Under the pieces are notes generated by a model, which was not told the origin of the DNA, did not search any database, and was given only the letters and a program-made list of their open reading frames with translations. Shown piece by piece: positions 1-7,459 of a stretch of 64,000 nucleotides of DNA. The DNA is from Chitinophagales bacterium (lineage in GTDB: Bacteria > Bacteroidota > Bacteroidia > Chitinophagales > UBA2359). The first letter of the stretch is position 1; every line of letters starts with the position of its first letter. The stretch lies in NCBI GenBank assembly GCA_020628375.1, contig JAHDFD010000004.1:1-64000 (forward strand), in the 5' to 3' direction. A program made the position numbers and the translations under genes.

Positions 1-24
1 GTACTCTGCCTTTTTTTATTTTGA

Positions 25-429
25 GCTGATTTAATAGTTGTCAAAACTCTAAAAGAAACATACACATCAATTAAAACTGAAATTGGTAACACTGTTGAAA
101 GCATTCCCAATATAAATTTCTCAGAAACTAAAGAAATTGGAAGAGTTAATCAAGTTGATCCTTTAAAAATCACGAATCTTAGAATTAGAGGAATGTGGTT
201 ATTACAACAGCCTTTTTCCGTATTCGATTACGTACATGGTTATCAAGAAGATAAAATATTTCAATGTATTGCCTTGGTTCCTACTATTAAGTTTAACCAA
301 TTTTCCCAAAAAAGTATTCAAAATATAAATTCAATAGACAATGGTTTGTCAATAGAAGATGTCAAAGTAAATGATCCGGATAATCCTGTAAGTTTGATTG
401 ATTGTAAACTAATAAAATATGTAATATAA
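25..429 (+). CDS. Unrecognised protein, 5' end uncertain (possible gene remnant)
   Basis: The frame is open from position 25, just after a stop at 22-24, to the stop at 427-429. The first in-frame ATG is at 193, but the open frame before it reads like ordinary coding sequence (residues such as TLKETYTSIKTEIGNTVES), so the gene probably starts further left. A T-rich tract at 11-22 precedes the stop, so a frameshift linking this to a gene running in from the left is possible. The product would be up to about 134 residues, soluble-looking, with no signal peptide or membrane segment. It converges on the ABC permease gene and ends 11 bases from it. I do not recognise the family. Confidence 0.4.
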   Translation, partial: ADLIVVKTLKETYTSIKTEIGNTVESIPNINFSETKEIGRVNQVDPLKITNLRIRGMWLLQQPFSVFDYVHGYQEDKIFQCIALVPTIKFNQFSQKSIQNINSIDNGLSIEDVKVNDPDNPVSLIDCKLIKYVI

Positions 430-440
430 TACTGAAAAAA

Positions 441-1751
441 CTACCCTCGTATCAACCATTTGCCCAATTCTTTGAAGCTTGCCTTCTTTCCAGTCATTAA
501 TATACCCGTTCGGTAAATACGCCCTGCTAACCAGATCGTTCCACATAAACCGGCTATCATGAAAATAACCGATAAAAAGAAGTCGATACTGAAAATAGAT
601 AACCCATAGGCAATTCGGGCAGGCATAATAATCGAGGATGAAAGCGGAATGATACTCGACCAAAAGGCAAGTCCACTATTAGGATTGTCTAGAATTGCTG
701 TAAGAATGAAGAAAGAAATAATGATCGGGAGGGTTACTGGAAAAACGAGTGCCTGAGATTCACTACTATCTTCTCCAACTGCCGAGCCTACTGCTGCAAA
801 CAAAGCAGCGTACAGTAAATAACCTGTAAAGAAGAAAAATAAGAAAGCAAAAATGATCGACTTGATCGGTAAGGCATAAATTTTACCCATCACATCCTGC
901 ATCATCAGCATGGCTTCTTCAGTATCGGGGCTGCTCATTTGATCGGTAGGAATATCAATTGAACCTGCCATGAGTAAGCCTGCGAGAAAGTTAATACCAA
1001 AGCCTAGTACGATCCAGATAAGAAATTGTGTTAAACCGACAAATCCTATACCCACGATCTTACCCGCTAATAACTGAAACGGTCGAACACTCGAAAGAAT
1101 TACTTCGACAATGCGATTGGTTTTTTCTTCCATCACCCCACGCATTACCAAAGTTCCGTAGATGATAATGACCAAATACATGATAAAGCCCATAATACCA
1201 CCAACAGCAGAAGCCAATGCACTACTTACATCATCGGTTTCTTTACCTTCAACTTCTTCCTGAATACTCACACGAATACTTGATAGATCTTTAATAAATT
1301 GCTTATCGATACCCTGGGATTTGATACGCTGATTTTTTATAACCTGTGCCATTTGACGCTCGATATACATTTTACGCCCCATTCCCAAAAGCTTCTCTGA
1401 ATGATAAGTTGCCTCTTTCGGTTGCTCGGCATTCATAGAAGGGATATATAAGATTCCTTCGTATTCTAATTCGGCATATTTTTCTTTCAGTTCTTCATAA
1501 CTATAATTAGATTCCAGCTTGAAAAACAGATTTTCGCGTTCGCTATCCTGAATACGCAGATCCTGAGAGAATAGTCCACTTTGATCGCTAATGGCTACTA
1601 CCGACTTCTCTTTCCCCATGCCAATGAATAAAAACTGAAGGGCAAATAAAAGGATCAAGCCTAAAGGAGCAAGTAAGGTTGTAATAATGAAAGAGCGTTT
1701 TTTAACACGAGACAGGTATTCTCTTTTAATAATCAGCCAGATCTTTTTCAT
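441..1751 (-). CDS. ABC-2 type transporter permease (NatB-like)
   Basis: This is a 436-residue integral membrane subunit of an ABC exporter. It starts MKKIWLIIKREYLSRVKKRSF, the usual start of the Bacteroidota ABC-2/NatB permease group. One N-terminal transmembrane helix (about 22-45) is followed by a large extracytoplasmic domain (about 50-180) and then five or six helices (about 185-425) with the typical segment MRGVMEEKTNRIVEVILSS near 205. NatB-type permeases pair with a NatA ATPase to export ions or small molecules. No ATPase gene is adjacent: the next gene upstream on the strand is a methyltransferase. The substrate cannot be told from sequence. Family assignment is firm, function only general. 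Confidence 0.85.
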   Translation of the reverse strand: MKKIWLIIKREYLSRVKKRSFIITTLLAPLGLILLFALQFLFIGMGKEKSVVAISDQSGLFSQDLRIQDSERENLFFKLESNYSYEELKEKYAELEYEGILYIPSMNAEQPKEATYHSEKLLGMGRKMYIERQMAQVIKNQRIKSQGIDKQFIKDLSSIRVSIQEEVEGKETDDVSSALASAVGGIMGFIMYLVIIIYGTLVMRGVMEEKTNRIVEVILSSVRPFQLLAGKIVGIGFVGLTQFLIWIVLGFGINFLAGLLMAGSIDIPTDQMSSPDTEEAMLMMQDVMGKIYALPIKSIIFAFLFFFFTGYLLYAALFAAVGSAVGEDSSESQALVFPVTLPIIISFFILTAILDNPNSGLAFWSSIIPLSSSIIMPARIAYGLSIFSIDFFLSVIFMIAGLCGTIWLAGRIYRTGILMTGKKASFKELGKWLIRG

Positions 1752-1823
1752 GTATTCAGATTAATTGTGTAGTGAAAATACAACTATTACCCTAAACGTA
1801 GGCTAAAGCTGCTTAAGTTCCAC

Positions 1824-2417
1824 CTAGATAATATTTTTCTTTTCAAAAACAAAAAACAACTCGCTTCCTGCTCTGGGCGGAATAGAGTTATAGCATTCAT
1901 CCAATATTTTCAAATTGAAATATTCTGAAAATAAAATTTCGTATTCTTCTTTTATTCCTCCGAATGGTGGCCCTTGTTTTTCAAAAACCCTGTTGAATAG
2001 TAATCCTGCAATTCTACCTTCAGGTTTTAATAGCTGAAACATTTTCAGTACATAATTTTCACGCAATTCCGGATTCAAAGCGCAGAAAAAAGTCTGTTCT
2101 ATAATGAGATCATATTGTTCCTCATGTTTAAAAAAATCCTGACAAAAAAGTTGTTGCTCTGGAAAATCAGGATTTCTTTCTTTAAAATTCTGAATAGCCG
2201 AGTTAGCCCAATCCAATAAATGAACCTGTGAAAATCCATTCTTAAATAGATACTCTGCTTCGTAAGCATTACCTGCACCAGGAATCAGGATTTTTAGTTC
2301 TTTATTCTCAAGAGAATCAAAAAAATTCCTTAAAGGACTAGATACAGAACCAATATCCCAGCCGATTTCTTCGTTCTCGTAACGATTTTGCCAATATCTT
2401 GAGCTTAATTCATTCAT
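1824..2417 (-). CDS. TPMT-family SAM-dependent methyltransferase
   Basis: The 197-residue product has the layout of the thiopurine S-methyltransferase superfamily. An N-terminal YWQNRYENEEIGWDIG motif (8-23) is typical of this family, and the SAM-binding motif I is LIPGAGNAYEAEYL at about 44-57. An acidic/aromatic motif (EQTFFCAL, about 107-114) sits where the family has EQTFFCALDP. The C-terminal SxxxRAGxELF segment is also conserved. Bacterial members methylate thiols, selenium or tellurium compounds or halides; the real substrate is unknown. Two ATG codons occur at the start and the outer one, at 2417, is used. It is probably monocistronic, divergent from the coiled-coil gene at 2537. Confidence 0.85.
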   Translation of the reverse strand: MNELSSRYWQNRYENEEIGWDIGSVSSPLRNFFDSLENKELKILIPGAGNAYEAEYLFKNGFSQVHLLDWANSAIQNFKERNPDFPEQQLFCQDFFKHEEQYDLIIEQTFFCALNPELRENYVLKMFQLLKPEGRIAGLLFNRVFEKQGPPFGGIKEEYEILFSEYFNLKILDECYNSIPPRAGSELFFVFEKKNII

Positions 2418-2536
2418 TTCTGCACAATTTTTGATTACATTTATTGGATTAATTTTTGTAGCACAATTTACAATATTAATACTTTAAGGTTTTAATGAGT
2501 CAAACGGCAAAATCGAATTTTAATTAAGAACACATT

Positions 2537-3520
2537 ATGGCAGCTAATACAGGTAGAACTCCCTTCTTTATTGTAATCATTTTATTACTCCTGCTGATTA
2601 ATGGTGCATTATTCTATTTTAATACACAAGGCGATATAATAATTGAAGAGCAAACTGAAACTATTAAAAAGTACAGCGATGATATTGCAGCCAAAAAGAA
2701 ACAGCTGATCAAACAAAAGGCGAGGATAGATTCTCTTTCTCAACAAGCTGGTATCAGCGATAGTTTACGATTAACGATGGAGGCAAAAGCCGATGAGTTG
2801 AATACGGTTATTAATTCATTGAACAAGAAAAATAATTTCAATAAACGGAAACTGGATGAAGCACAAAATCAAATCAATTACTTCACTTCACTTGTCGATA
2901 ATTTTGAATTACAGATTGGAAGATTGAAAAAGGCAAATGAAGATATGTCTGAACAAATACGTGTTGAACAAGAAGACAATCTACGTTTGGTGCAGGAAGT
3001 TGAAGAGAAAAAAGCCGATATTCAAACGCTTCAACAAGAGAAAGAAGAAGTGATCACCGAAAAAACACAATTGAGCGAAGCCAAAGAAATGCTGGAGGAA
3101 AAGGTTCAAATTGCCTCTATTCTTCAGTTGAGCAGAAATTATATAAAAGGTTACAAAACCAACAGAAGAGGCAAGATCGTTTATACAGAAAAAGCCAAAA
3201 AGACAGAACGTTTAGAAGCTTGTATCGAAATCATGCCTAATCCACTTGTTCAGGATGGCCCGGAAGATTTCACTATTGTTATAACAAACGCTAAAGGAAA
3301 AGTAATTCCTGAAAGTACGAATGGTAAAGGTGGTTTTACTTCTGTAAATGGGGAAAATCGCAGATATACCGATATAATGACTGCCGATTATAGCACTAAG
3401 AAGAAAGGTTGGTTCTGTGGTAATTGGGTAGAAGAATCTAAATTTTCTTCCGGGAAATATACTTTAGAAGTTTTCTACAAAGGAAATAGAGTTGGGTATA
3501 GTGAGATGGTTTTGGATTAA
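2537..3520 (+). CDS. Membrane-anchored coiled-coil protein with C-terminal beta domain
   Basis: This is a 327-residue protein of unknown function. Residues about 9-28 (FFIVIILLLLLINGALFYF) form one hydrophobic helix. They are followed by a long Glu/Lys/Gln-rich coiled coil (about 35-190) and a folded C-terminal domain (about 195-327) of mixed beta character with two cysteines and the ending YKGNRVGYSEMVLD. The topology suggests an inner-membrane anchor with a rod and a periplasmic head. Homologues in Bacteroidota are usually annotated as hypothetical, sometimes misnamed as chromosome-partition proteins because of the coiled coil. The gene stops one base before the end of the convergent MazG-like gene. 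Confidence 0.75.
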   Translation: MAANTGRTPFFIVIILLLLLINGALFYFNTQGDIIIEEQTETIKKYSDDIAAKKKQLIKQKARIDSLSQQAGISDSLRLTMEAKADELNTVINSLNKKNNFNKRKLDEAQNQINYFTSLVDNFELQIGRLKKANEDMSEQIRVEQEDNLRLVQEVEEKKADIQTLQQEKEEVITEKTQLSEAKEMLEEKVQIASILQLSRNYIKGYKTNRRGKIVYTEKAKKTERLEACIEIMPNPLVQDGPEDFTIVITNAKGKVIPESTNGKGGFTSVNGENRRYTDIMTADYSTKKKGWFCGNWVEESKFSSGKYTLEVFYKGNRVGYSEMVLD

Positions 3521-3521
3521 T

Positions 3522-3794
3522 TCAGGAATTATTGAGCTCGTTCCGTTCAAGGCTTTCTAACATCGCAAGCGTAACCGCTGCAGTTTGGATCAACTCTTTT
3601 CTGTAGTTGAGTAAACTTTGCTCTGTCTTATCCTTATGTTTAAAGTGATATTCAAGTGCTTCTTTACTCACCTCCCCTACTTCTTCCATTAGTATAGCCA
3701 TCCACTCAACAGGATTATGGTTTTGTTCACCCCATTTCTCGTCTTGACGGTTTCGTTCGTTAACGATCTCTTCAATGATACTAGCTCTTTTCAT
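3522..3794 (-). CDS. MazG-like nucleotide pyrophosphohydrolase family protein
   Basis: A 90-residue all-alpha protein. The helix motif EEVGEVSKEALEYHF (37-51) carries the EExxE metal-binding pattern, and a second acidic helix (RKELIQTAAVTLAMLESLE, about 65-83) matches the second half of the MazG/dUTPase-like NTP pyrophosphatase fold. The N-terminal IVNERNRQDEKWGEQNHNP segment is typical of phage and bacterial MazG-like proteins. The expected reaction is hydrolysis of a (d)NTP to the monophosphate and pyrophosphate, a housecleaning role. The exact nucleotide is unknown. It is a single gene, tail to tail with the coiled-coil gene. Confidence 0.75.
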   Translation of the reverse strand: MKRASIIEEIVNERNRQDEKWGEQNHNPVEWMAILMEEVGEVSKEALEYHFKHKDKTEQSLLNYRKELIQTAAVTLAMLESLERNELNNS

Positions 3795-3863
3795 ATCGTT
3801 GTTTTATTCATACAATTTAAAAAATATTTCACCGTATATATTTCAAATTGTATTAGCCAAATT

Positions 3864-4715
3864 TCACGCAATAACCAATCCCCGTTTATGCAGAAAGAAA
3901 GCAAGAATGAACCACACCCCCATCATTACAGACATTGCTCCGGCTACAGAGCCATCTAGTACTACCGCAAGATAATACCCAGTAATTGCCGATAAAATAC
4001 CAAAGCCACAAGCCAATAATATCATAGTATTCAGCTTATTGGTCAATAAATAGGCGGTTGCCGGTGGTGCAACAAGAAAGGCAATTACCAATACTGCCCC
4101 AACCGATTCGAAAGCGATAACAGTAGTTGCAGAAACAGCGGCCATCAACATATAATGCCAGCGGGTAGTTGGTACACCAATAGAATCGGCATATTCCGGA
4201 TCGAAAGTAGTAAGGTATAAACCTTTATAACCGATTACAACAAAGGCAATAACGGCTAAGAACAATACACTTAATGACCAAAGCGGAATAGGAATATGAT
4301 CGAGAAAAGTACCTGTATCTGCTAATATCAATGGAATGGTTATCATTTCACCATGTAATACACAATCCTGATCGAGATGGACATTTTCGGCATAAGCAGC
4401 GATCATGATAACACCAATAGCAAAAAGGAATGTAAAAGCCAAACCTATTGCAGCATCGCCTTGTACTCCTGCTTTTTTAGTGAATAACTCTATCAGAAAA
4501 GTACAAAAAACGCCCATTAATACCGCCCCTGATAGCATGAATAAAGAAGGTTCTGCTGTTCCGGAAATCAGAAATGCAATTACGATACCCGGCAGTACAG
4601 CATGAGAAATAGCATCACCTACCATCGACATTTGTCGTAGCACCAGAAAACAGCCAAGCATAGCGCATGGAAGCGCAACCAAAATTCCTGTTAATATGAT
4701 AAAAAATGCATCCAA
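3864..4715 (-). CDS. Mn/Zn/Fe ABC transporter permease (ABC-3 family)
   Basis: An integral membrane subunit of a divalent-metal importer of the ZnuB/MntB family. The product has about nine hydrophobic helices and the conserved sequence LRQMSMVGDAISHAVLPG near the N-terminus, followed by a SIGVPTTRWHY loop and the C-terminal helices. I place the start at a TTG (4715), giving LDAFFIILTGILVALPC and 283 residues. The longer frame to 4763 also begins with TTG, and its extra 16 residues are encoded by a repeat, so they are unlikely to be translated. Neither a matching ATPase nor a solute-binding protein gene lies nearby, and the upstream neighbour is gcvH. Confidence 0.85.
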   Translation of the reverse strand: MDAFFIILTGILVALPCAMLGCFLVLRQMSMVGDAISHAVLPGIVIAFLISGTAEPSLFMLSGAVLMGVFCTFLIELFTKKAGVQGDAAIGLAFTFLFAIGVIMIAAYAENVHLDQDCVLHGEMITIPLILADTGTFLDHIPIPLWSLSVLFLAVIAFVVIGYKGLYLTTFDPEYADSIGVPTTRWHYMLMAAVSATTVIAFESVGAVLVIAFLVAPPATAYLLTNKLNTMILLACGFGILSAITGYYLAVVLDGSVAGAMSVMMGVWFILAFFLHKRGLVIA

Positions 4716-4729
4716 GCTTTTTGTTTTAT

Positions 4730-4815
4730 GATTGATAAGTGATAGTTGATAAATGATGAACAATGATTGACGAAATGATCATCTTATCAATAATCGTTCA
4801 TCAACTATCAATCAT
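4730..4815. repeat. Degenerate heptamer repeat with imperfect inverted repeat
   Basis: The stretch 4732-4780 reads as seven degenerate 7-base units of the type TTGATAA/GTGATAG/ATGATGA. The sequence at 4799-4813 (ATCAACTATCAATCA) is an imperfect inverted copy of 4730-4751, so the whole segment can fold as a hairpin. It lies between gcvH and the metal permease on the transcribed minus strand and may act as a weak terminator or spacer. The unit resembles the clean heptamer array at 48150-48212. Confidence 0.55.
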
Positions 4816-4820
4816 ATAAT

Positions 4821-5207
4821 TTATACTCCAAGTAGTGTTTTATAGGCTTCCACATCCATTAATTCATCTAAGTCAGCAAAATCATCTGGTTTGATCTTTA
4901 TCATCCATCCTTTTTCATAAGGTGATTCATTTGCCCAAGTAGCATTATCTTCATCCAACAGTTCTTCATTTACCTCTACAATTTCACCTGTAAGCGGCAT
5001 AAACAATTCTGATACTGTTTTAACGGCTTCAACGGTTCCGAATTCATCACCTTTTTCTAGGGTTTCGCCCATTGTCTCTATTTCGACGTAAACGATATCA
5101 CCTAATTCTTTCTGAGCAAAATCGGTAATACCTACTATTATCAGATCATCTTCTATACGTACCCATTCATGATCTTCAGTATATTTTAATTCAGGAGGAA
5201 AATTCAT
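4821..5207 (-). CDS. gcvH: Glycine cleavage system H protein
   Basis: This is the lipoyl carrier protein of the glycine cleavage complex. It shuttles the aminomethyl group between the P, T and L proteins in the cytoplasm. The start LKYTEDHEWVRIEDD, the ITDFAQKELGDIVYVE segment and the lipoylation site GTVEAVKTVSE are all present; the lysine is residue 63 from the chosen start. The ATG at 5207 (MNFPPELKYT) is preferred to an upstream in-frame TTG at 5216 because H proteins normally begin this way. At 128 residues it has the normal length. gcvP, gcvT and lpd are not in the window. No glycine-riboswitch-like structure is evident upstream. Confidence 0.97.
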   Translation of the reverse strand: MNFPPELKYTEDHEWVRIEDDLIIVGITDFAQKELGDIVYVEIETMGETLEKGDEFGTVEAVKTVSELFMPLTGEIVEVNEELLDEDNATWANESPYEKGWMIKIKPDDFADLDELMDVEAYKTLLGV

Positions 5208-5296
5208 TGGATTCAATTAATTGATTATAAATTCCAAATTTAAACTTAGCTATTAAAAGAATGGTAGTTTTATGTGTTTTTACAGTATAAAAAAGA

Positions 5297-5332
5297 AAAA
5301 GCCGACAACTCATTAAGAGTAAATCGGCTTTT
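5297..5332 (-). terminator. Rho-independent terminator of the sigma-factor module
   Basis: The arms AAAAGCCGA and TCGGCTTTT are perfectly complementary around an 18-base loop, and on the minus strand they are followed by a T-rich run. It sits 28 bases after the stop of the small periplasmic protein gene and closes the sigma/anti-sigma/sensor operon. Confidence 0.75.
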
Positions 5333-5360
5333 GGACTTGGAAAACTTTTATCATATTATA

Positions 5361-5786
5361 CTATTCTAGTTTACCGCCATTTTTAAGGATCTCTGCTAGT
5401 TTCTTACGGAAATCTTTTAACGATTTCATTACTGCATCAACCTTATTCTTTGGCATTACTTCAAGATACTTGTCATAGTACTCATCTTTCAAATCTGCTC
5501 TTGCTCTGTCAGTTTCTGCACCTGAACCAGACTCACTTCCTTTGATTGCCCTCTTTTTTCTAAGGTACTCTTCATAAAGGGGCCAAAATTTGGTTACCTC
5601 ATCTGGAGTCATACCAGATTCAGTAATCACGAAAGAACGCTTTAGAGCCTCAACACGCTCTTTTGATTGTGTTTGCTCTTTCTTAGATTTTTCAGGTGCA
5701 AGTGAACTAGGTGGCTGTGCCATTATTGAACTTGTTCCAAAAATGAAAAGAGAAGCTATTACGGTTATAAGCATTTTTATTTTCAT
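5361..5786 (-). CDS. Small periplasmic protein, 'sensor of ECF-type sigma factor' type
   Basis: A 141-residue exported helical protein. The ATG at 5786 gives a clean signal peptide (MKIKMLITVIASLFIFGTSS, cleavage near IMAQ). The longer frame from 5831 overlaps the upstream gene and spoils the signal peptide. The mature protein has the RVEALKRSFVITESGMTPDEVTKFWPLYEEY pattern known from Bacteroidota proteins annotated as sensors of ECF sigma factors, distantly like Spy/CpxP helical hairpins. It ends in a Lys/Glu-rich helix. It is the third gene after the sigma factor and the anti-sigma-like membrane protein, so a role in sensing envelope state is inferred. No biochemical function is established from sequence. 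Confidence 0.75.
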   Translation of the reverse strand: MKIKMLITVIASLFIFGTSSIMAQPPSSLAPEKSKKEQTQSKERVEALKRSFVITESGMTPDEVTKFWPLYEEYLRKKRAIKGSESGSGAETDRARADLKDEYYDKYLEVMPKNKVDAVMKSLKDFRKKLAEILKNGGKLE

Positions 5787-5811
5787 GGTTTGTTCAATTT
5801 TTTTTAATTGT

Positions 5812-6768
5812 TTACAAAATATCATTTTCATAGTAGTCTTTCAATGCGTTTATATCAATATCATTTAATTCGTTTCCATCATACCACTGATAATCAGCAT
5901 CGAATACTCCTGAAGCTGCAAGTACAGCATCTTCATCAAAATCTTCAGCATTATCTAAAACATAAGCACGAATTTCAGACTGATCCAACTTTTGAATTTC
6001 GCTTGACAGATCGAATGAAGCAATAGCAGATGAATTATCAGGACCAAAGAAATTAATTCCCAGAAAAAGAAGCATAACTGCTGCGGCTGCTACACCTCCC
6101 CATCTTTTAATGGTTCTGATTAAACCTCCTTTGGAAGCGTCTGGTGCATCTTCTGTTTCGTTTGCACGTTCCGGGTTCAGCTGAATAACTTTCGTATCTT
6201 CAGTTTCTTCCTGAGCAATACGTTCTTTCAGTCGAGCTTCAAAGTCTTTAAAATAACCATCTGGTAATTCAAAACCTGTGCTTTTACTGCTACTAAGTGT
6301 TTCAGAAGCTTCAGCCTGTACATTGGCAACTATTCTTTCAGTTAGTGTTTCAAAATAATTCTCAGGAACCTGAAAGTTATTTTCCTTAGTCAACTCATAC
6401 ATTAAAGGAGCTGCTGCTTCATCTTCTATCTTAGCCCATAAGTTGTTCTCAAATTGCTCAAAGTAATTTTGAGGCACCTTAAAAACTTCTGATGCTTTAT
6501 AACGCTTATCTAAACTAAGCTCATCGGTATTCAGTCCTTCTATTGTTGTTTTTAACCTTTGTGGAAACTCAGCGAAGTAATTATCGGGTAAACCCAGACC
6601 ATCTGCATCCGGTAATTGAATGCTTGGTTCCCTATCTAAATCTTGCCAAACATCGGTATTTGCTTTAAAATATTCAGCAGGTACTTTAAAGCTGTTTGTT
6701 TTAGCAATTTTAGCTAAGTTGGGAGCTAAGGCTTTTAATTCATCTAATATGTTATTGTTTTTCCACAT
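5812..6768 (-). CDS. Anti-sigma-factor-like membrane protein with five 'P-x-x-Y-F' motifs
   Basis: A 318-residue protein encoded 49 bases after the ECF sigma gene. The cytoplasmic N-terminal part carries five repeats of an aromatic motif of the form F-x-[VL]-P-x-x-Y-F, at about residues 27-34, 59-65, 96-103, 132-139 and 166-173. Each is followed by an amphipathic helix. One transmembrane helix (VAAAAVMLLFLGINFFG, about 226-242) is followed by an acidic periplasmic tail of about 75 residues. Position and topology suggest that it holds the sigma factor at the membrane, as anti-sigma proteins do. No classical zinc-binding anti-sigma motif is present. The function is inferred from context. Confidence 0.7.
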   Translation of the reverse strand: MWKNNNILDELKALAPNLAKIAKTNSFKVPAEYFKANTDVWQDLDREPSIQLPDADGLGLPDNYFAEFPQRLKTTIEGLNTDELSLDKRYKASEVFKVPQNYFEQFENNLWAKIEDEAAAPLMYELTKENNFQVPENYFETLTERIVANVQAEASETLSSSKSTGFELPDGYFKDFEARLKERIAQEETEDTKVIQLNPERANETEDAPDASKGGLIRTIKRWGGVAAAAVMLLFLGINFFGPDNSSAIASFDLSSEIQKLDQSEIRAYVLDNAEDFDEDAVLAASGVFDADYQWYDGNELNDIDINALKDYYENDIL

Positions 6769-6817
6769 TTTGTTATCAAGAAGGAACGAATTTCAGATAT
6801 TTAAAATTCCCAAAAGT

Positions 6818-7363
6818 TTAATTTCCTGTTAAAAATTTTTCAATCTTCTTTACGGCATGATGATAAGATGCTTTAAGTGCACCGACAGAGGTATCCAAGA
6901 CTTCAGACATCTCATCATACTTCATTTCATCATAATAACGTAAAAGGAATACTTGTTTCTGTTTTGCAGGAAGTGTTTCAATTGCTTCCTGTAAGCGAAT
7001 TTGTATTTCATCACCATCGAAGTATGGATCGGAAGTAAGTGTTGCTCCCAAATCATAATCATCTGTTTCGAGTGGCGTAGAAGAAGTACGTTTTTTCTTA
7101 TTCAGGAATGTCAGGCTTTCATTGGTAGCAATTCTGTACAACCAAGTATATAGCTTTGAGTTTCCCTGAAAATTAGCCAGATTACGCCAAACTTTAACAA
7201 AAGTATTTTGTAAAACGTCGTCGGCATCATCGTGGCTAACCACCATACGACGAATATGCCAGTACAAGCGTTCCTGATAGGTTTGCACTAACATAGAAAA
7301 CGCTTTTTCTTTGGTCTCTGGTTTTGCAAAAGAACCTAAGATTTCCTCATCAGAATATTCCAT
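6818..7363 (-). CDS. ECF-type RNA polymerase sigma factor
   Basis: The 181-residue product is a group IV sigma factor that directs RNA polymerase to stress or envelope promoters. Region 2 contains ADDVLQNTFVKVWRNL (about 47-62) and the -10-binding segment FQGNSKLYTWLYRIATNESL. Region 4 is the helix-turn-helix LPAKQKQVFLLRYYDEMKYDEM with the VGALKASYHHAVKKIEKFL end. It is first in a three-gene operon with the membrane protein and the periplasmic sensor-like protein, an arrangement common in Bacteroidota. Target genes are not identifiable here. Confidence 0.93.
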   Translation of the reverse strand: MEYSDEEILGSFAKPETKEKAFSMLVQTYQERLYWHIRRMVVSHDDADDVLQNTFVKVWRNLANFQGNSKLYTWLYRIATNESLTFLNKKKRTSSTPLETDDYDLGATLTSDPYFDGDEIQIRLQEAIETLPAKQKQVFLLRYYDEMKYDEMSEVLDTSVGALKASYHHAVKKIEKFLTGN

Positions 7364-7459
7364 AATTGCGTTATTGAGCTTTTGTTATTGACAAAGGTAA
7401 TATTTTGCATTGCATTAACTGGATTTTCAACGATTTTACTCACCTTTAGCGTATATAAA

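Noticed and set aside
4821-5300. Glycine riboswitch upstream of gcvH
   Set aside because: The short A/T-rich leader between the terminator at 5297-5332 and the start lacks the space and GC-rich helices of a glycine aptamer.
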